Source: Gracilaria vermiculophylla
Taxonomy: Eukaryota; Rhodophyta; Florideophyceae; Gracilariales; Gracilariaceae
DNA length: 64,000 nucleotides
Assembly (NCBI GenBank): GCA_019155205.2
Contig: JAHNZQ020000308.1
Coordinates: 1,337,264-1,401,263, forward strand
Direction of reading: 5' to 3'
The notes under the pieces were generated by a model, which was given only the letters and a program-made list of their open reading frames with translations, made no database searches and was not told the origin of the DNA. Numbering within the stretch: position 1 is the first letter of the stretch; each line of letters starts with the position of its first letter. The translations under genes and the position numbers were made by a program. This document shows positions 52,615-61,448 of this stretch, in pieces.

Positions 52615-55530
52615 ATGACTCATTTGAACACCAACCACCAGCTGCCGGTTCGCACCGGAACATCCCCGATGGAGGACGCCATTGTGCTGCAGGTCGAGTG
52701 GTACATGGGTCGTGTCAATCTTGAGAAAGATGAATTTCTGAAACAGAAGATGGACGAAGACTTGTGGGTTTCGCTGGATGTCATTCTCAATTTCCCCAAA
52801 ATGATTCGAATGGGCGTCACCGATAAACGACGCGTTGCTACGTTGCTCAATGCCCGATCTACGGTTGTCGAAGTGGACGAGAAAACGGCTCGCATCCGCC
52901 CGGCATGGGCCAGAAGATCCAACCTCGTCATTCACAACGTTCCGGTCGGTACGCGTCGCGATCAGGTTGCGGCGCTTTTCCACATCCCGTCGCCCACCGC
53001 CGATCCTAACTCCACTATTCCCCCACCTGCCTCCCATCCTGCTGGTCTTGTTACAATCCAGCCACTTTCTGACACAGTTTGGGTTGCGATGTTTGACTCT
53101 CCCTCCGGAGCTGAAGCAGCACTGCCGCTTGTTATTCACAAGAGTGTAAACGGCCAAGAGATTACGGCTGAAACTCACGTTGAAAACGTCTTGCCACCTG
53201 CTAGAAGCGATCTGGAGCCGATGCACAATCAAACTTCTGTTTACCAACCTTCAAATAATGTGCACCATGACCCATCAAACACCAATCACCCATCCTACCC
53301 CCAAATGTCTTCCATGATGTCTGCTCCCATGATTAATGGCCAGATGATGGCTCCTGTTCCTATGCCAATGCCTGTGATGCATCCGAATCCCGAGTTACAT
53401 CACCAGTACACGTATACCCATGCTGCCGCGACATATATGGCCCCTCAAGGCTACGCTCCGCCAGGCGTTCCAGTTCCAGGCCCTTACATCGGAGCCCATC
53501 GCGGCGTTCCCCACGGATACGTCATGGGTTACCATCATCAACCCATGTCTTATGAACAACAAGCTCATATTGCTCAATCACACCCCATGCCCATCGGTCA
53601 CGCCCCAGGTCGCGGTAATCCACCCATGATGCCTGGTCGCTCTGCACCAGAAGATGCCGCTAATGTCCAAATGCCGAACGGATTTCAATCCGCTTCAGGA
53701 ACACCGAATGGAACATTGAACGCACAGAGCTCTCAAAACGGCGGGGCTAATGGAAATAGCTTTACTCACGACCAATCTGGATCTCAGATTCATGCCGATG
53801 GTATTGCGATGCAGCAAACTGCTCAGGCTTATTCTGCTGGAATGCAGATACCATCTATCCCGGTGCAAGCGATAGAAAACTCTTTGGTACCATTATCCAT
53901 TCGAGATCAAGATGTTCGGGGCACACCACGGGCTGCGTTGGAGGGTCACTTCGGCGCAATGATCGTCGACTCGTCTCGACCTGCGTACATCCGCAATCGT
54001 GGTCCCATGTCGGCGAATAATCGCGATCGAACTCATCAGAAGAACTTCCACGAGGGTGGTTCTCGACAAGGCATGAAATCGATGGCAAATGGAGAAGGCA
54101 GACCCGGCCCTCATCGAAAGGGCAAGAAAGGAAATCGGAATAGCGTTAGACATGGTGGTCATGGGCAGCACGAGCGACAAAATGATGGCCGGTTGAGAGA
54201 AAGTCGTGGCGAGGGATCTGGAAGTGATACTGGAAACCGCGAGGAACGACGCATTTCTAGGGAGGAGAAGCCCCGCCCTGAGCCAAACTTTGCATCCATG
54301 AATTTTCCACCTTTGCCTGGTGGAGAGAATTTGCAAACCCGTCCACCCTCTTCGAATAAGAAGTTACCAGAACTTGATCCAAATCCCGCTGAGGCTGCTA
54401 CGGTTAACGCCGTCTCGTCCGCTGGCCCCGCGTCTGCAACTCCGAAAGCTGTGAAAACACCATCAGCTACGCTTGGATCGCCTATATCCAGTGATCGTCC
54501 ACTTGGAACGCCAGAATTTAAAAAGGGTTCGGACGGTTTACAAAATAATGCGGGCCAACCTGATGTCGATGTAGGAGGAGCGCCGCGTAGCCTTTCGGAC
54601 ACTACTTTGGATTCATCTCGCGTTGTTAAGGCGACCGCGCCGGAAAAGAAACCTGTCGAGATCAAGAACCAACTCCAGACTAGTCCCTCCACAATGTCAT
54701 ATGCTGCGATTTTACGATCCAAGAAACCTGCAGCTTGTCCATTAAGCGTATCGACGAGGTCGAACTCGGAAGGAGCCATTTCATCTGGGGCGAATGATGT
54801 CGAGCTTTCCAATGTTGCATCTTACTCAAATGGATCTCTGAAAGATAAGGATAAGAAGAAGAAAGGCAATGGACAGCGCAGTGCGAACCCTGCTGATGGG
54901 CTTGAGAAGCGATCCGGATCAAGCGGGTCTGCGAGTGCGCTGGTGAGAGTGAACAGTAAGTCAAGTACCGGCTCTGGAAGCGGACATTCGTTACAGTTGG
55001 AAGGTGCCACGAAAGAAGGAGGAACGAAGGTTAAGTCAGCAATGGAGAGCAGTCGGGCCCACTCTGTATGGGCGAACAAGCCAAAGTCGTTGTTTCAAGC
55101 AGCACCAGTGCCTTCAGCTGTGCGACCTGCCACTCCGCAACAAGCGTTCAAGTCACAGAAAGTCACATCCCCTGTTTCCTCCCACGAAGAGGAAAAGGAG
55201 CAATCTGGAGAAGCTGGAAAGGCCCAGATTCTGAGCTCTGCAATAGAAAAGATTGAGGCCGAAGAAGAAGCTAACAAAAACAAGCTGCGGACGTCCTTAA
55301 ATCAGCCTCGTCTTAGTGCTGACAGTAAAGCACTCTGTGATGAAGAGAAAGGTAGTCATCAGCCAGATGACAATCCAGCCACGCCGGGTCTAAAAGAGAA
55401 GAGTGCCACTGGAGATCAAGGCTCTCATGCTCCAGTGAAAGGTGCCTGGGCAATCGGGGGTCCACGTCCATGGCCGAAAACAAGAAACCATGCGAAGGTT
55501 GCGAAGAACACCACGGTATCTGAATATTAG
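52615..55530 (+). CDS. La-related protein, LARP4-type (La motif plus RRM-like domain), RNA-binding
   Basis: 971 residues from the ATG at 52615. Residues about 19-97 form a La motif (QVEWYMGRVNLEKDEFLKQK, then the LNF-VTD-VATLL pattern and a VVEVDEKTARIRP end). An RRM-like segment follows at about 103-200 (NLVIHNVPVGTRRDQVAALF). The close La-RRM coupling and the VRP-type junction fit LARP4/4B-type proteins, which bind poly(A) or the poly(A)-binding protein and stabilise mRNAs. The remaining 770 residues look disordered: a His/Met/Pro/Tyr-rich stretch (about 215-350), an Arg/Gly/Lys-rich stretch (about 450-560) likely to bind RNA, and Ser/Lys-rich segments with a WANKPKSLF-like motif (about 822-830). 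It is intronless and convergent with the CCCH gene. Confidence 0.88.
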   Translation: MTHLNTNHQLPVRTGTSPMEDAIVLQVEWYMGRVNLEKDEFLKQKMDEDLWVSLDVILNFPKMIRMGVTDKRRVATLLNARSTVVEVDEKTARIRPAWARRSNLVIHNVPVGTRRDQVAALFHIPSPTADPNSTIPPPASHPAGLVTIQPLSDTVWVAMFDSPSGAEAALPLVIHKSVNGQEITAETHVENVLPPARSDLEPMHNQTSVYQPSNNVHHDPSNTNHPSYPQMSSMMSAPMINGQMMAPVPMPMPVMHPNPELHHQYTYTHAAATYMAPQGYAPPGVPVPGPYIGAHRGVPHGYVMGYHHQPMSYEQQAHIAQSHPMPIGHAPGRGNPPMMPGRSAPEDAANVQMPNGFQSASGTPNGTLNAQSSQNGGANGNSFTHDQSGSQIHADGIAMQQTAQAYSAGMQIPSIPVQAIENSLVPLSIRDQDVRGTPRAALEGHFGAMIVDSSRPAYIRNRGPMSANNRDRTHQKNFHEGGSRQGMKSMANGEGRPGPHRKGKKGNRNSVRHGGHGQHERQNDGRLRESRGEGSGSDTGNREERRISREEKPRPEPNFASMNFPPLPGGENLQTRPPSSNKKLPELDPNPAEAATVNAVSSAGPASATPKAVKTPSATLGSPISSDRPLGTPEFKKGSDGLQNNAGQPDVDVGGAPRSLSDTTLDSSRVVKATAPEKKPVEIKNQLQTSPSTMSYAAILRSKKPAACPLSVSTRSNSEGAISSGANDVELSNVASYSNGSLKDKDKKKKGNGQRSANPADGLEKRSGSSGSASALVRVNSKSSTGSGSGHSLQLEGATKEGGTKVKSAMESSRAHSVWANKPKSLFQAAPVPSAVRPATPQQAFKSQKVTSPVSSHEEEKEQSGEAGKAQILSSAIEKIEAEEEANKNKLRTSLNQPRLSADSKALCDEEKGSHQPDDNPATPGLKEKSATGDQGSHAPVKGAWAIGGPRPWPKTRNHAKVAKNTTVSEY

Positions 55531-57722
55531 GAAAACCACTGATGGTTTAGTCACGTGGTAGTGGTGATTGTTTAACGAGTATGGGCTCAAGCCATGTGTC
55601 ACGCTTGATCGTGCTCGTATCGGGGACTAGAATGTAATTGGGGGTATATACGCGGTTTGTCTCGACTTGAATGCTGGTCGTGAACTTTGTGGTGAAGGTT
55701 TTTGTCATATTACTTGTGGAGTGTTGTACACTTGAGTTTAGTTGCATCTCTTGTGGTGGAGAGATATGCGAGGGTACTTTAATTGGCGTTTTGGGATGGA
55801 ATTGAATTTGTTAACTAACTGTAACTCACTGCGACTTGAGAAGAACCGAGAGGATATGTATCGCCTACAACGTCGAAATAACGGACCGCGTCGAACCGTT
55901 GTACTCGGAACGGATACGTTGTTTTTTGTGGGTATACTGAGTTCCATTTGGGGGAACTTGGCGGTTTATGAGAATCACGCGTTTGTATGGGGAGTATTAG
56001 AGGCATGTTGGCTTCCGATATTGTTTGTAAGGGAGCGAGAATGTTGTGCATTCTATTTCTGAGCTCTGCTGATTGATTTGGTATGAGAGCCATTTGTTGC
56101 CGCATGATGGACAGTATTTTGTGCAAGACTAGGATTGGAAGGGTCATCTAGATTGTCATGCGGCTGGGCGATCAGTTGTAGTAGGTGCAAATAACCTTGG
56201 CGTGCCTGGGATTCAAGTGTTTGCTTACTTCTCTTTTGGGACACATGGTTTGCGATGTGGGCACGCATGGATAACGCTTGCGGTGAGTCATGCGGGGATG
56301 TATTGTGGGTAATGCACATGAAAGCCTGAAAAGACTGATCTTGAGCCATGGTTTCTATACATGTCGCTCTTTTTCAGTGTTGGGAAATGTGAGCATTCAC
56401 CATCGTGCCCGTCGGGCGGATCGTCGTCGTGTTCTTGCATTGTTGTAGCGGTCCTCGGCGTTGTATTGCATAGAGTCGGCCTGCTGTTCCACGCGCACTT
56501 GAAAGTCGACTCTTTCTTTCGCTCAGACGGGAACATGACGATCAAAGTGTAGCGTATAGCTGTATTGCTGACGATGCAGCAATGTGCACCGGACTGGACA
56601 TTAAGGTGTTCGCAGCAACACTTGTGACTTTTGTTCTTTCTCCTCTGTTGTGCATCGTGCGGGGGGTTCACCTGTCGCAGTGCACCAGTTTGCGCACGGC
56701 GAAATCGCCTCATGCGATGACTCGCACTGTGATTGGTGAGGTGATACTGACGGACAATAGTGGCACGTAGTCTGTTGTGTTGAAAATTAAAGTGCATGGC
56801 GTTGTGGTGAGAGATTCGAATACTGGCAGGCATGGCAAGTATGAGGTGAGAGGACTGGTGCTAGAGAACAACAGGTAGTTGTGTATGATGAAGGGCGATA
56901 CGTGCGGGGCGTGTGACATTGGTGCGCGCCGTTGATCAGTGGTTGCGGGAGCGTGGGGAGGGTGGGGAAACAGGATTGTTGGCTTCGGCTGCGAGGTACT
57001 TTGTCATTGCTGTCGGTGCGTGTGCAAGCAAGGTGGCTGCTGAGTGGCGGGGCTGTTTTGCTTTTGTTTCTGTGGCCGCTCTTGCGAGAGATGGAAGCGG
57101 GGAGGCGAGGAACGAGGTTCTGGAAGGGTGCGGGGAGGACGCGGGCGCGGCGCGGGGCTGGCTCGAGGCGGCGATGGCTCACGAGCTTCCACTGTGCGGA
57201 GCGCGGCGGACCGGAGGGCGGCCGCGGGAGGGCAAGCGCCGCAGCCGCCGCGGGCGGTACGAGCGGCGGGCTGCGGCTTCGACGCACAGTCGCGCGCCAA
57301 ATCAGAATGGCGGTCTCTGGCAGCACGGCATGCGCGGACGCGCCAGCAACACGCACCAGCGCGCCGCACGTGTCCCGAAATCGCTATTCTTAGCAGGCGC
57401 GGCCCGCGGTCACTGACCTGAGCCCGCCCATTGTTTGCTGTCATTACGCGGCGCGCTTTACTGCAGCTCAACAATTCTCTGAAACACAAAACTCTCGGCG
57501 GCCCTCACTTCTACACAAGACAGCGCACAAAACAAATCAGTAGCTGCTCTGTTGCTCGCAGAAGAAGAAAAAAAAATAAAAAAAGGGGGAAAGCTTAATG
57601 CCATTCGTGTGTACGTAGATAGATACAAAAAGAGAAAAACTTCATCGAAAGATAGGCCCATGGCGGTTGTCATACTTTGTATTCTTGGCTTGCGTTGTTA
57701 CTTGCATCCCTCCAACGCGCCT
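55531..57722. other. Region between convergent LARP and CCCH genes, no supported gene
   Basis: 2.2 kb between two converging genes. Frames at 55742-56062 and 56288-56833 lack recognisable domains. The 56.9-57.4 kb frames on both strands are GC-driven and mutually overlapping. A purine-rich run with long A stretches lies at 57560-57592. 3' untranslated ends of both genes are expected here. Confidence 0.5.
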
Positions 57723-59207
57723 TCATGCAGTCAGCTGACCCAGAGACGACGGGCACGCCCACAGCGTGGACACAACGTTGTGCGGCTGCTCCTCCAACGA
57801 GCCGCCCTTCTTCCTGTCCACACCGCCGACAGGCCTGTTAGTCTTGTTGTTCATTGCACCATTGTTTTCCACGTTGCTCAACGCAGCTTGCTTATCCTGG
57901 CTGCACATCACAACAATATGCACCAGTTTCTCCAGAGCGGTCATAGCATCATTCTGGTTCTCGGGTGTAACCAGAAATGGGTTATCACCCTCCTGCGAGT
58001 GACAGCTCCAGTTGGTGTTCGAGAAAATTGCCCGAATCAGTCGATGCACCTCCTGAGAGCCACCGTCAGTGGCCGAGGCGCCGTAACGTTCATCGGCGCG
58101 ACAGCGTTCGCGAACCTCCTCAGCCACCTTGCGCACGCCGCTCATCATGTCACGCAGGCTGGACGTCTTCAGCGTAGACGCCCACTTCTTCTCGCCGGCA
58201 CCCTTGAGCGCACGCTTCACCTGCTCCACGCGCGCCGTCACAAACTTGATCTTCTGATCGTCGCGCCCGCGCGGGTCGAAGCCCTGTAGGCGCCAGCCGG
58301 AGTGCTTCTTAGCGTGCCCGAAGCGGCGCAGCAGCTTCTCACACAGCGCGCGTCCCTGCGCTTCGGGGATCTTAAGCACCAGCTGCAACAGTTCCTTGTC
58401 GCTCATTTGCTGCATGTGCAGCAGCGACACCTGCACGTTGGACGACACCTCGTGGCGGAACGTGCAGAAGCGGCGCGGGCAGTCGCCGCGGAGAAAGTCG
58501 CGACACGTCTCCTTTCCGAAGCGGTCGGGATGGTAACGACGCTCAAAGTCGTTGTGCGAGAACGGGCAGCGGTCCGCCTTGCGACAGCCAGCGGAGTCGT
58601 CGATGAAGCGACACATGTGCGGCTTGTACATGGCCACGTTGAGGCGGCGGCGGTCAGTATCGGGCGAGTGGTAGTAGAAGCAGTCCGGCGCAGTGCCCGC
58701 GGCAAGGCAGTGATCGCGAGTGCGACAGGGGTACACCTTGAACATGCGCGGGAAGTCCTGTGGTGACGGGTGCGACGGGTGCGACGGGTGCTGTGAGGGG
58801 GGCTGAGCAGCGTGCGGGTGTTGGTGCTGCGGGGCGGCTATGGCGGCGATGCCGTCCTTGCGGGGCGGGGCGAAGAGGCCGGCGCGGAATGGAGCTGGGG
58901 CGGGGGTGAAGTCGAGATGGCGGGGGGTTTGCCAGAGGTCGTCAATGCGGACGCGATCAATGCCGTCGAGGAGCTCGTCCACCTCGTCGGGGCCGTCGGA
59001 GTGCGGGGCGGATGGGCTGGACACAGAGGAGGAGGTGATTGCGGGAGGAGGGTCAAGCGTGGGGACGGTGATAGGCGGGACGCGGCGGGGGACGGGTGGG
59101 GAGGCGGGCCACGCGGCGGGGTGGCGGGAGGTGGGCAGCATGGCTGTGGGAGGGGCGGAGACTGATGGGAGATCGACGGAGCGGGGATTGGGTTGGGTTG
59201 TAGTCAT
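57723..59207 (-). CDS. Arginine-rich tandem CCCH zinc-finger protein (plant-type RR-TZF)
   Basis: 494 residues, ATG at 59207. The N-terminal about 150 residues are Pro/Ser/His-rich with an acidic patch (DEVDELLDGIDRVRIDDLW). At about residues 150-262 lies the diagnostic block: FRMFKVYPC-type entry (here FPRMFKVYPC), CFYYHSPDTDRRR, a first C3H finger CRFIDDSAGCRKADRCPFSH, FERRYHPDRF, then CRDFLRGDCPRRFCTFRH. This arrangement of an arginine-rich region followed by two fingers is that of plant RR-TZF proteins, which shuttle between nucleus and cytoplasmic granules and promote mRNA decay. The C-terminal half is helical, Lys/Arg-rich, with no further domain recognised. It is intronless. The family call is strong by pattern; target RNAs are unknown. 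Confidence 0.87.
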   Translation of the reverse strand: MTTTQPNPRSVDLPSVSAPPTAMLPTSRHPAAWPASPPVPRRVPPITVPTLDPPPAITSSSVSSPSAPHSDGPDEVDELLDGIDRVRIDDLWQTPRHLDFTPAPAPFRAGLFAPPRKDGIAAIAAPQHQHPHAAQPPSQHPSHPSHPSPQDFPRMFKVYPCRTRDHCLAAGTAPDCFYYHSPDTDRRRLNVAMYKPHMCRFIDDSAGCRKADRCPFSHNDFERRYHPDRFGKETCRDFLRGDCPRRFCTFRHEVSSNVQVSLLHMQQMSDKELLQLVLKIPEAQGRALCEKLLRRFGHAKKHSGWRLQGFDPRGRDDQKIKFVTARVEQVKRALKGAGEKKWASTLKTSSLRDMMSGVRKVAEEVRERCRADERYGASATDGGSQEVHRLIRAIFSNTNWSCHSQEGDNPFLVTPENQNDAMTALEKLVHIVVMCSQDKQAALSNVENNGAMNNKTNRPVGGVDRKKGGSLEEQPHNVVSTLWACPSSLGQLTA

Positions 59208-59250
59208 GGGGGGAGGGGTAGGAAAGTTGAACGGCGGAGCCCGTGACTTG

Positions 59251-59304
59251 GGTGGGGTGGGGGGGGGGGGGGGGGGGAACGGGGGGGGGGGGGGGGGGGG
59301 GGAA

Positions 59305-59335
<31 letters not shown>

Positions 59336-59468
59336 CGGGGGGGGGGGGACGGGGGGAAGGGGGGGGCGNNNNNNNNNNNNNNNNNNNNNNNNNNNNNNNN
59401 NNNNNNNNNNNNNNNNNNNNNNNNNNNNNNNNNNNNNNNNNNNNNNNNNNNNNNNNNNNNNNNNNNNN

Positions 59469-59564
<96 letters not shown>
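59251..59564. repeat. Oligo(dG) tract with embedded gap, upstream of the CCCH gene
   Basis: The plus strand is almost pure G from 59251 to 59368, then 100 N, then an uninterrupted run of 96 G (59469-59564). It begins about 44 bp upstream of the CCCH start codon, so the transcribed strand context is poly(C) in the sense direction. Length and purity are suspicious of partial sequencing or assembly artefact, but the position is shared with the next gene. Confidence 0.85.
59369..59468. other. Assembly gap (100 N) within the G tract
   Basis: Exactly 100 N flanked by G runs; the assembler evidently could not cross the tract. True length is unknown. Confidence 0.95.
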
Positions 59565-60831
59565 CGTGGAACAGGGAGGAGGGAGGCGTATGAGAAGAGG
59601 GGAGGGGGGGGAGCGGGATGGGTGGATGGGCGGAGGGCAGACGGCTTTAAGAGGAGGTCGGGAGCGGGTGCGGGAAGTGCGGGGGAAGTGGGGTGGGGGT
59701 TGTTGGTGGCGGTGGTGGCGGCGGTGGTGGTTGCTGTTGGCACGGGCGAGACGCGAGCAACGGCGGGCGGGTGGCGGGGGGGGTGGGGGGGGCGTAGAAG
59801 CGCTGTGGCGGAGCGCACGGTGAAACGGACGGCGCGTGAAACGGACGTGTGCAGCGTGTGCGCGTGTTTGTGACGGGGGGCGCGTGACGGGAGCGCGCGT
59901 GACGCGGGGCGCGTCGGACGGTTACGGCGCACGCGCGAGACGCGTGCGACGGGCTGTCACTGGCGGGCGCGCGCGCCAGAAGCTCACCGACGGCGGGACA
60001 AGTGGGGCGGGCTGTGCCGCTGCTTTGGGCGTGGCGGCCCTTCGCCGCGCGGACAGCCCCTTGGGCAGCGGTGGCGGCGGCGGCGGAGGCAGCGGAGGCG
60101 GCGGTGGCGGCGGCGGTGGCGGCGGCGGTGGCGGCCAGGGTGGGCGCGTGGGTGGGCACGGCGGGGGAGCTGACGGGCGACGGGTGCTGGCTCGACGGCG
60201 CGTCCGTTCCGGCGAGCGTGCCAGCCGCCACACCTACACCGCCGCCCGCAGCGGCCGTGCGGCAAGCCGTTCTGGGCTGCAAAAGTTGGCGCTCGCGCGC
60301 GGTGCAGGCGCCCGACGGCGATGCATATTGCAGCCAATTCACTTGTTTCAGCCGTTTCATCGCCCGCCGCCGTGCCCCCCCGCTCGCTGCGCCCGTCGCG
60401 CCCGCCCGCCGCCGCCGTCACGTAGCCGTTTCGCTAGCGTCACGCCCGCCGCCGCCGCATGGTCGCGTTGTTGCGTGGCCACGTGGCTGCGTGGCCACGA
60501 GCAGCAGCTCGCGCCCTCTTGCTCTGGCGCGGGCCCCCGTGAGCGCGCGATGCCCTTCGGGGCGCGCTACGCCGCCAGGCGTCCGACCCGCCGCCGTTTC
60601 GGTTCGCCGCAGGAGGACGTTGGAGGGCGCTCTCGCGATGACGGCCGGCGAGACTGCTTCGAGACTGGCGCTTACCGTTGCCGCAACTCGTGGCGCACGT
60701 TCTTTGTATCTCCGCTAATTTTACTTTGCCGATCCGGCATCTAACGTATCTTTGTTTCTAACAGCTACTGCGAAGCGCATCCTTCGTGCCCGTTGCTACC
60801 GCCCCCATGCCGCCCCTCCCCCCTTGCCCCC
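59565..60831. other. Very GC-rich region between minus-strand genes; triplet repeats
   Basis: Promoter-side sequence of the CCCH gene and the 3' side of the Met-rich gene. At 60060-60140 there are imperfect GGC/GGT/GGA triplet repeats. Many long open frames appear in all phases because of composition, none with a recognisable protein. No gene is claimed. Confidence 0.55.
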
Positions 60832-61320
60832 TCAAAACATACCCATGTCCGCCTCGGCAGATGGTGTCACGTAGATTATATCGTCGGCAGTCGGAGACAG
60901 CCACTTATCATCCATATGCATATACTCTTTGGTAACCATGGGCTCCATTCCGTTCTCGTCCGTCGCCATCGGCGTCCACATCCCGCTATCCGTCCCATTG
61001 CCGCCCATCCCTTCGCCGCCCATCCCTTCGCCGCCCATGTACTGCATTTCTGGTGTAGGCGTCATCATCAAGTCGGGCGCTGCGCTCGCCATCACCTCAT
61101 CCATCTCGCCGAGCACTTCGTCGAAAGCGCCCTCTTCCATCATCATCCCCATCATCATCTCCCGAACGGCGGGGCCCACCTCCGACTCTGTTTCACTGCC
61201 TGTGGAAACTGGGGGCACGGCCTGCGGAATCGTATCCGCGGACACAGGTGCTAGAGCGCAGCACACCGTCGCCCATGCTGCGACCATCACCATGACAAAT
61301 GCACCACATCTCAAAGTCAT
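60832..61320 (-). CDS. Small secreted or anchored Met-rich acidic protein, unknown function
   Basis: 162 residues from the ATG at 61320. The N-terminus is a convincing signal peptide: a short basic start, a hydrophobic core (FVMVMVAAWATVCCALA) and a small-residue cleavage region near VSA. The mature part is acidic and unusually rich in Met, Gly, Pro and Asp/Glu, with EMMMGMMMEEG and a GGEGM repeat (GMGGEGMGGEGMGGNG). Only two or three Cys are present, all in the signal region. There is no known domain. Met clusters in secreted proteins can bind copper, but that is speculation here. It lies on the same strand as the CCCH gene, 1.6 kb upstream of it, and shares the G-tract promoter layout. The strong signal peptide argues for a real gene. 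Confidence 0.6.
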   Translation of the reverse strand: MTLRCGAFVMVMVAAWATVCCALAPVSADTIPQAVPPVSTGSETESEVGPAVREMMMGMMMEEGAFDEVLGEMDEVMASAAPDLMMTPTPEMQYMGGEGMGGEGMGGNGTDSGMWTPMATDENGMEPMVTKEYMHMDDKWLSPTADDIIYVTPSAEADMGMF

Positions 61321-61373
61321 TTCGGATCTCGCTCTCCACGCGCTGGCGCTCAGATACTGCCTAGGAAGATACT

Positions 61374-61447
<74 letters not shown>
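61374..61447. repeat. Oligo(dG) run, 74 nt, upstream of the Met-rich gene
   Basis: An uninterrupted run of G on the plus strand begins 54 bp upstream of the Met-rich protein's start codon, the same side and spacing as the tract upstream of the CCCH gene. Confidence 0.85.

Positions 61448-61448
<1 letters not shown>

Noticed and set aside
56787..57489. Long frames on both strands at 56.8-57.5 kb
   Set aside because: Very GC-rich sequence gives open frames in several phases; none has a domain and they contradict each other.
58812..59823. Gly-rich plus-strand frames across the G tract
   Set aside because: Produced by homopolymer G and N; antisense to the CCCH gene.
59204..59932. Poly-proline minus-strand frame through the C tract
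   Set aside because: Homopolymer artefact spanning an assembly gap.
59836..60744. 302-residue plus-strand frame with Gly and Arg repeats
   Set aside because: Overlapped by equally long frames in other phases; GC and triplet-repeat composition explains it.
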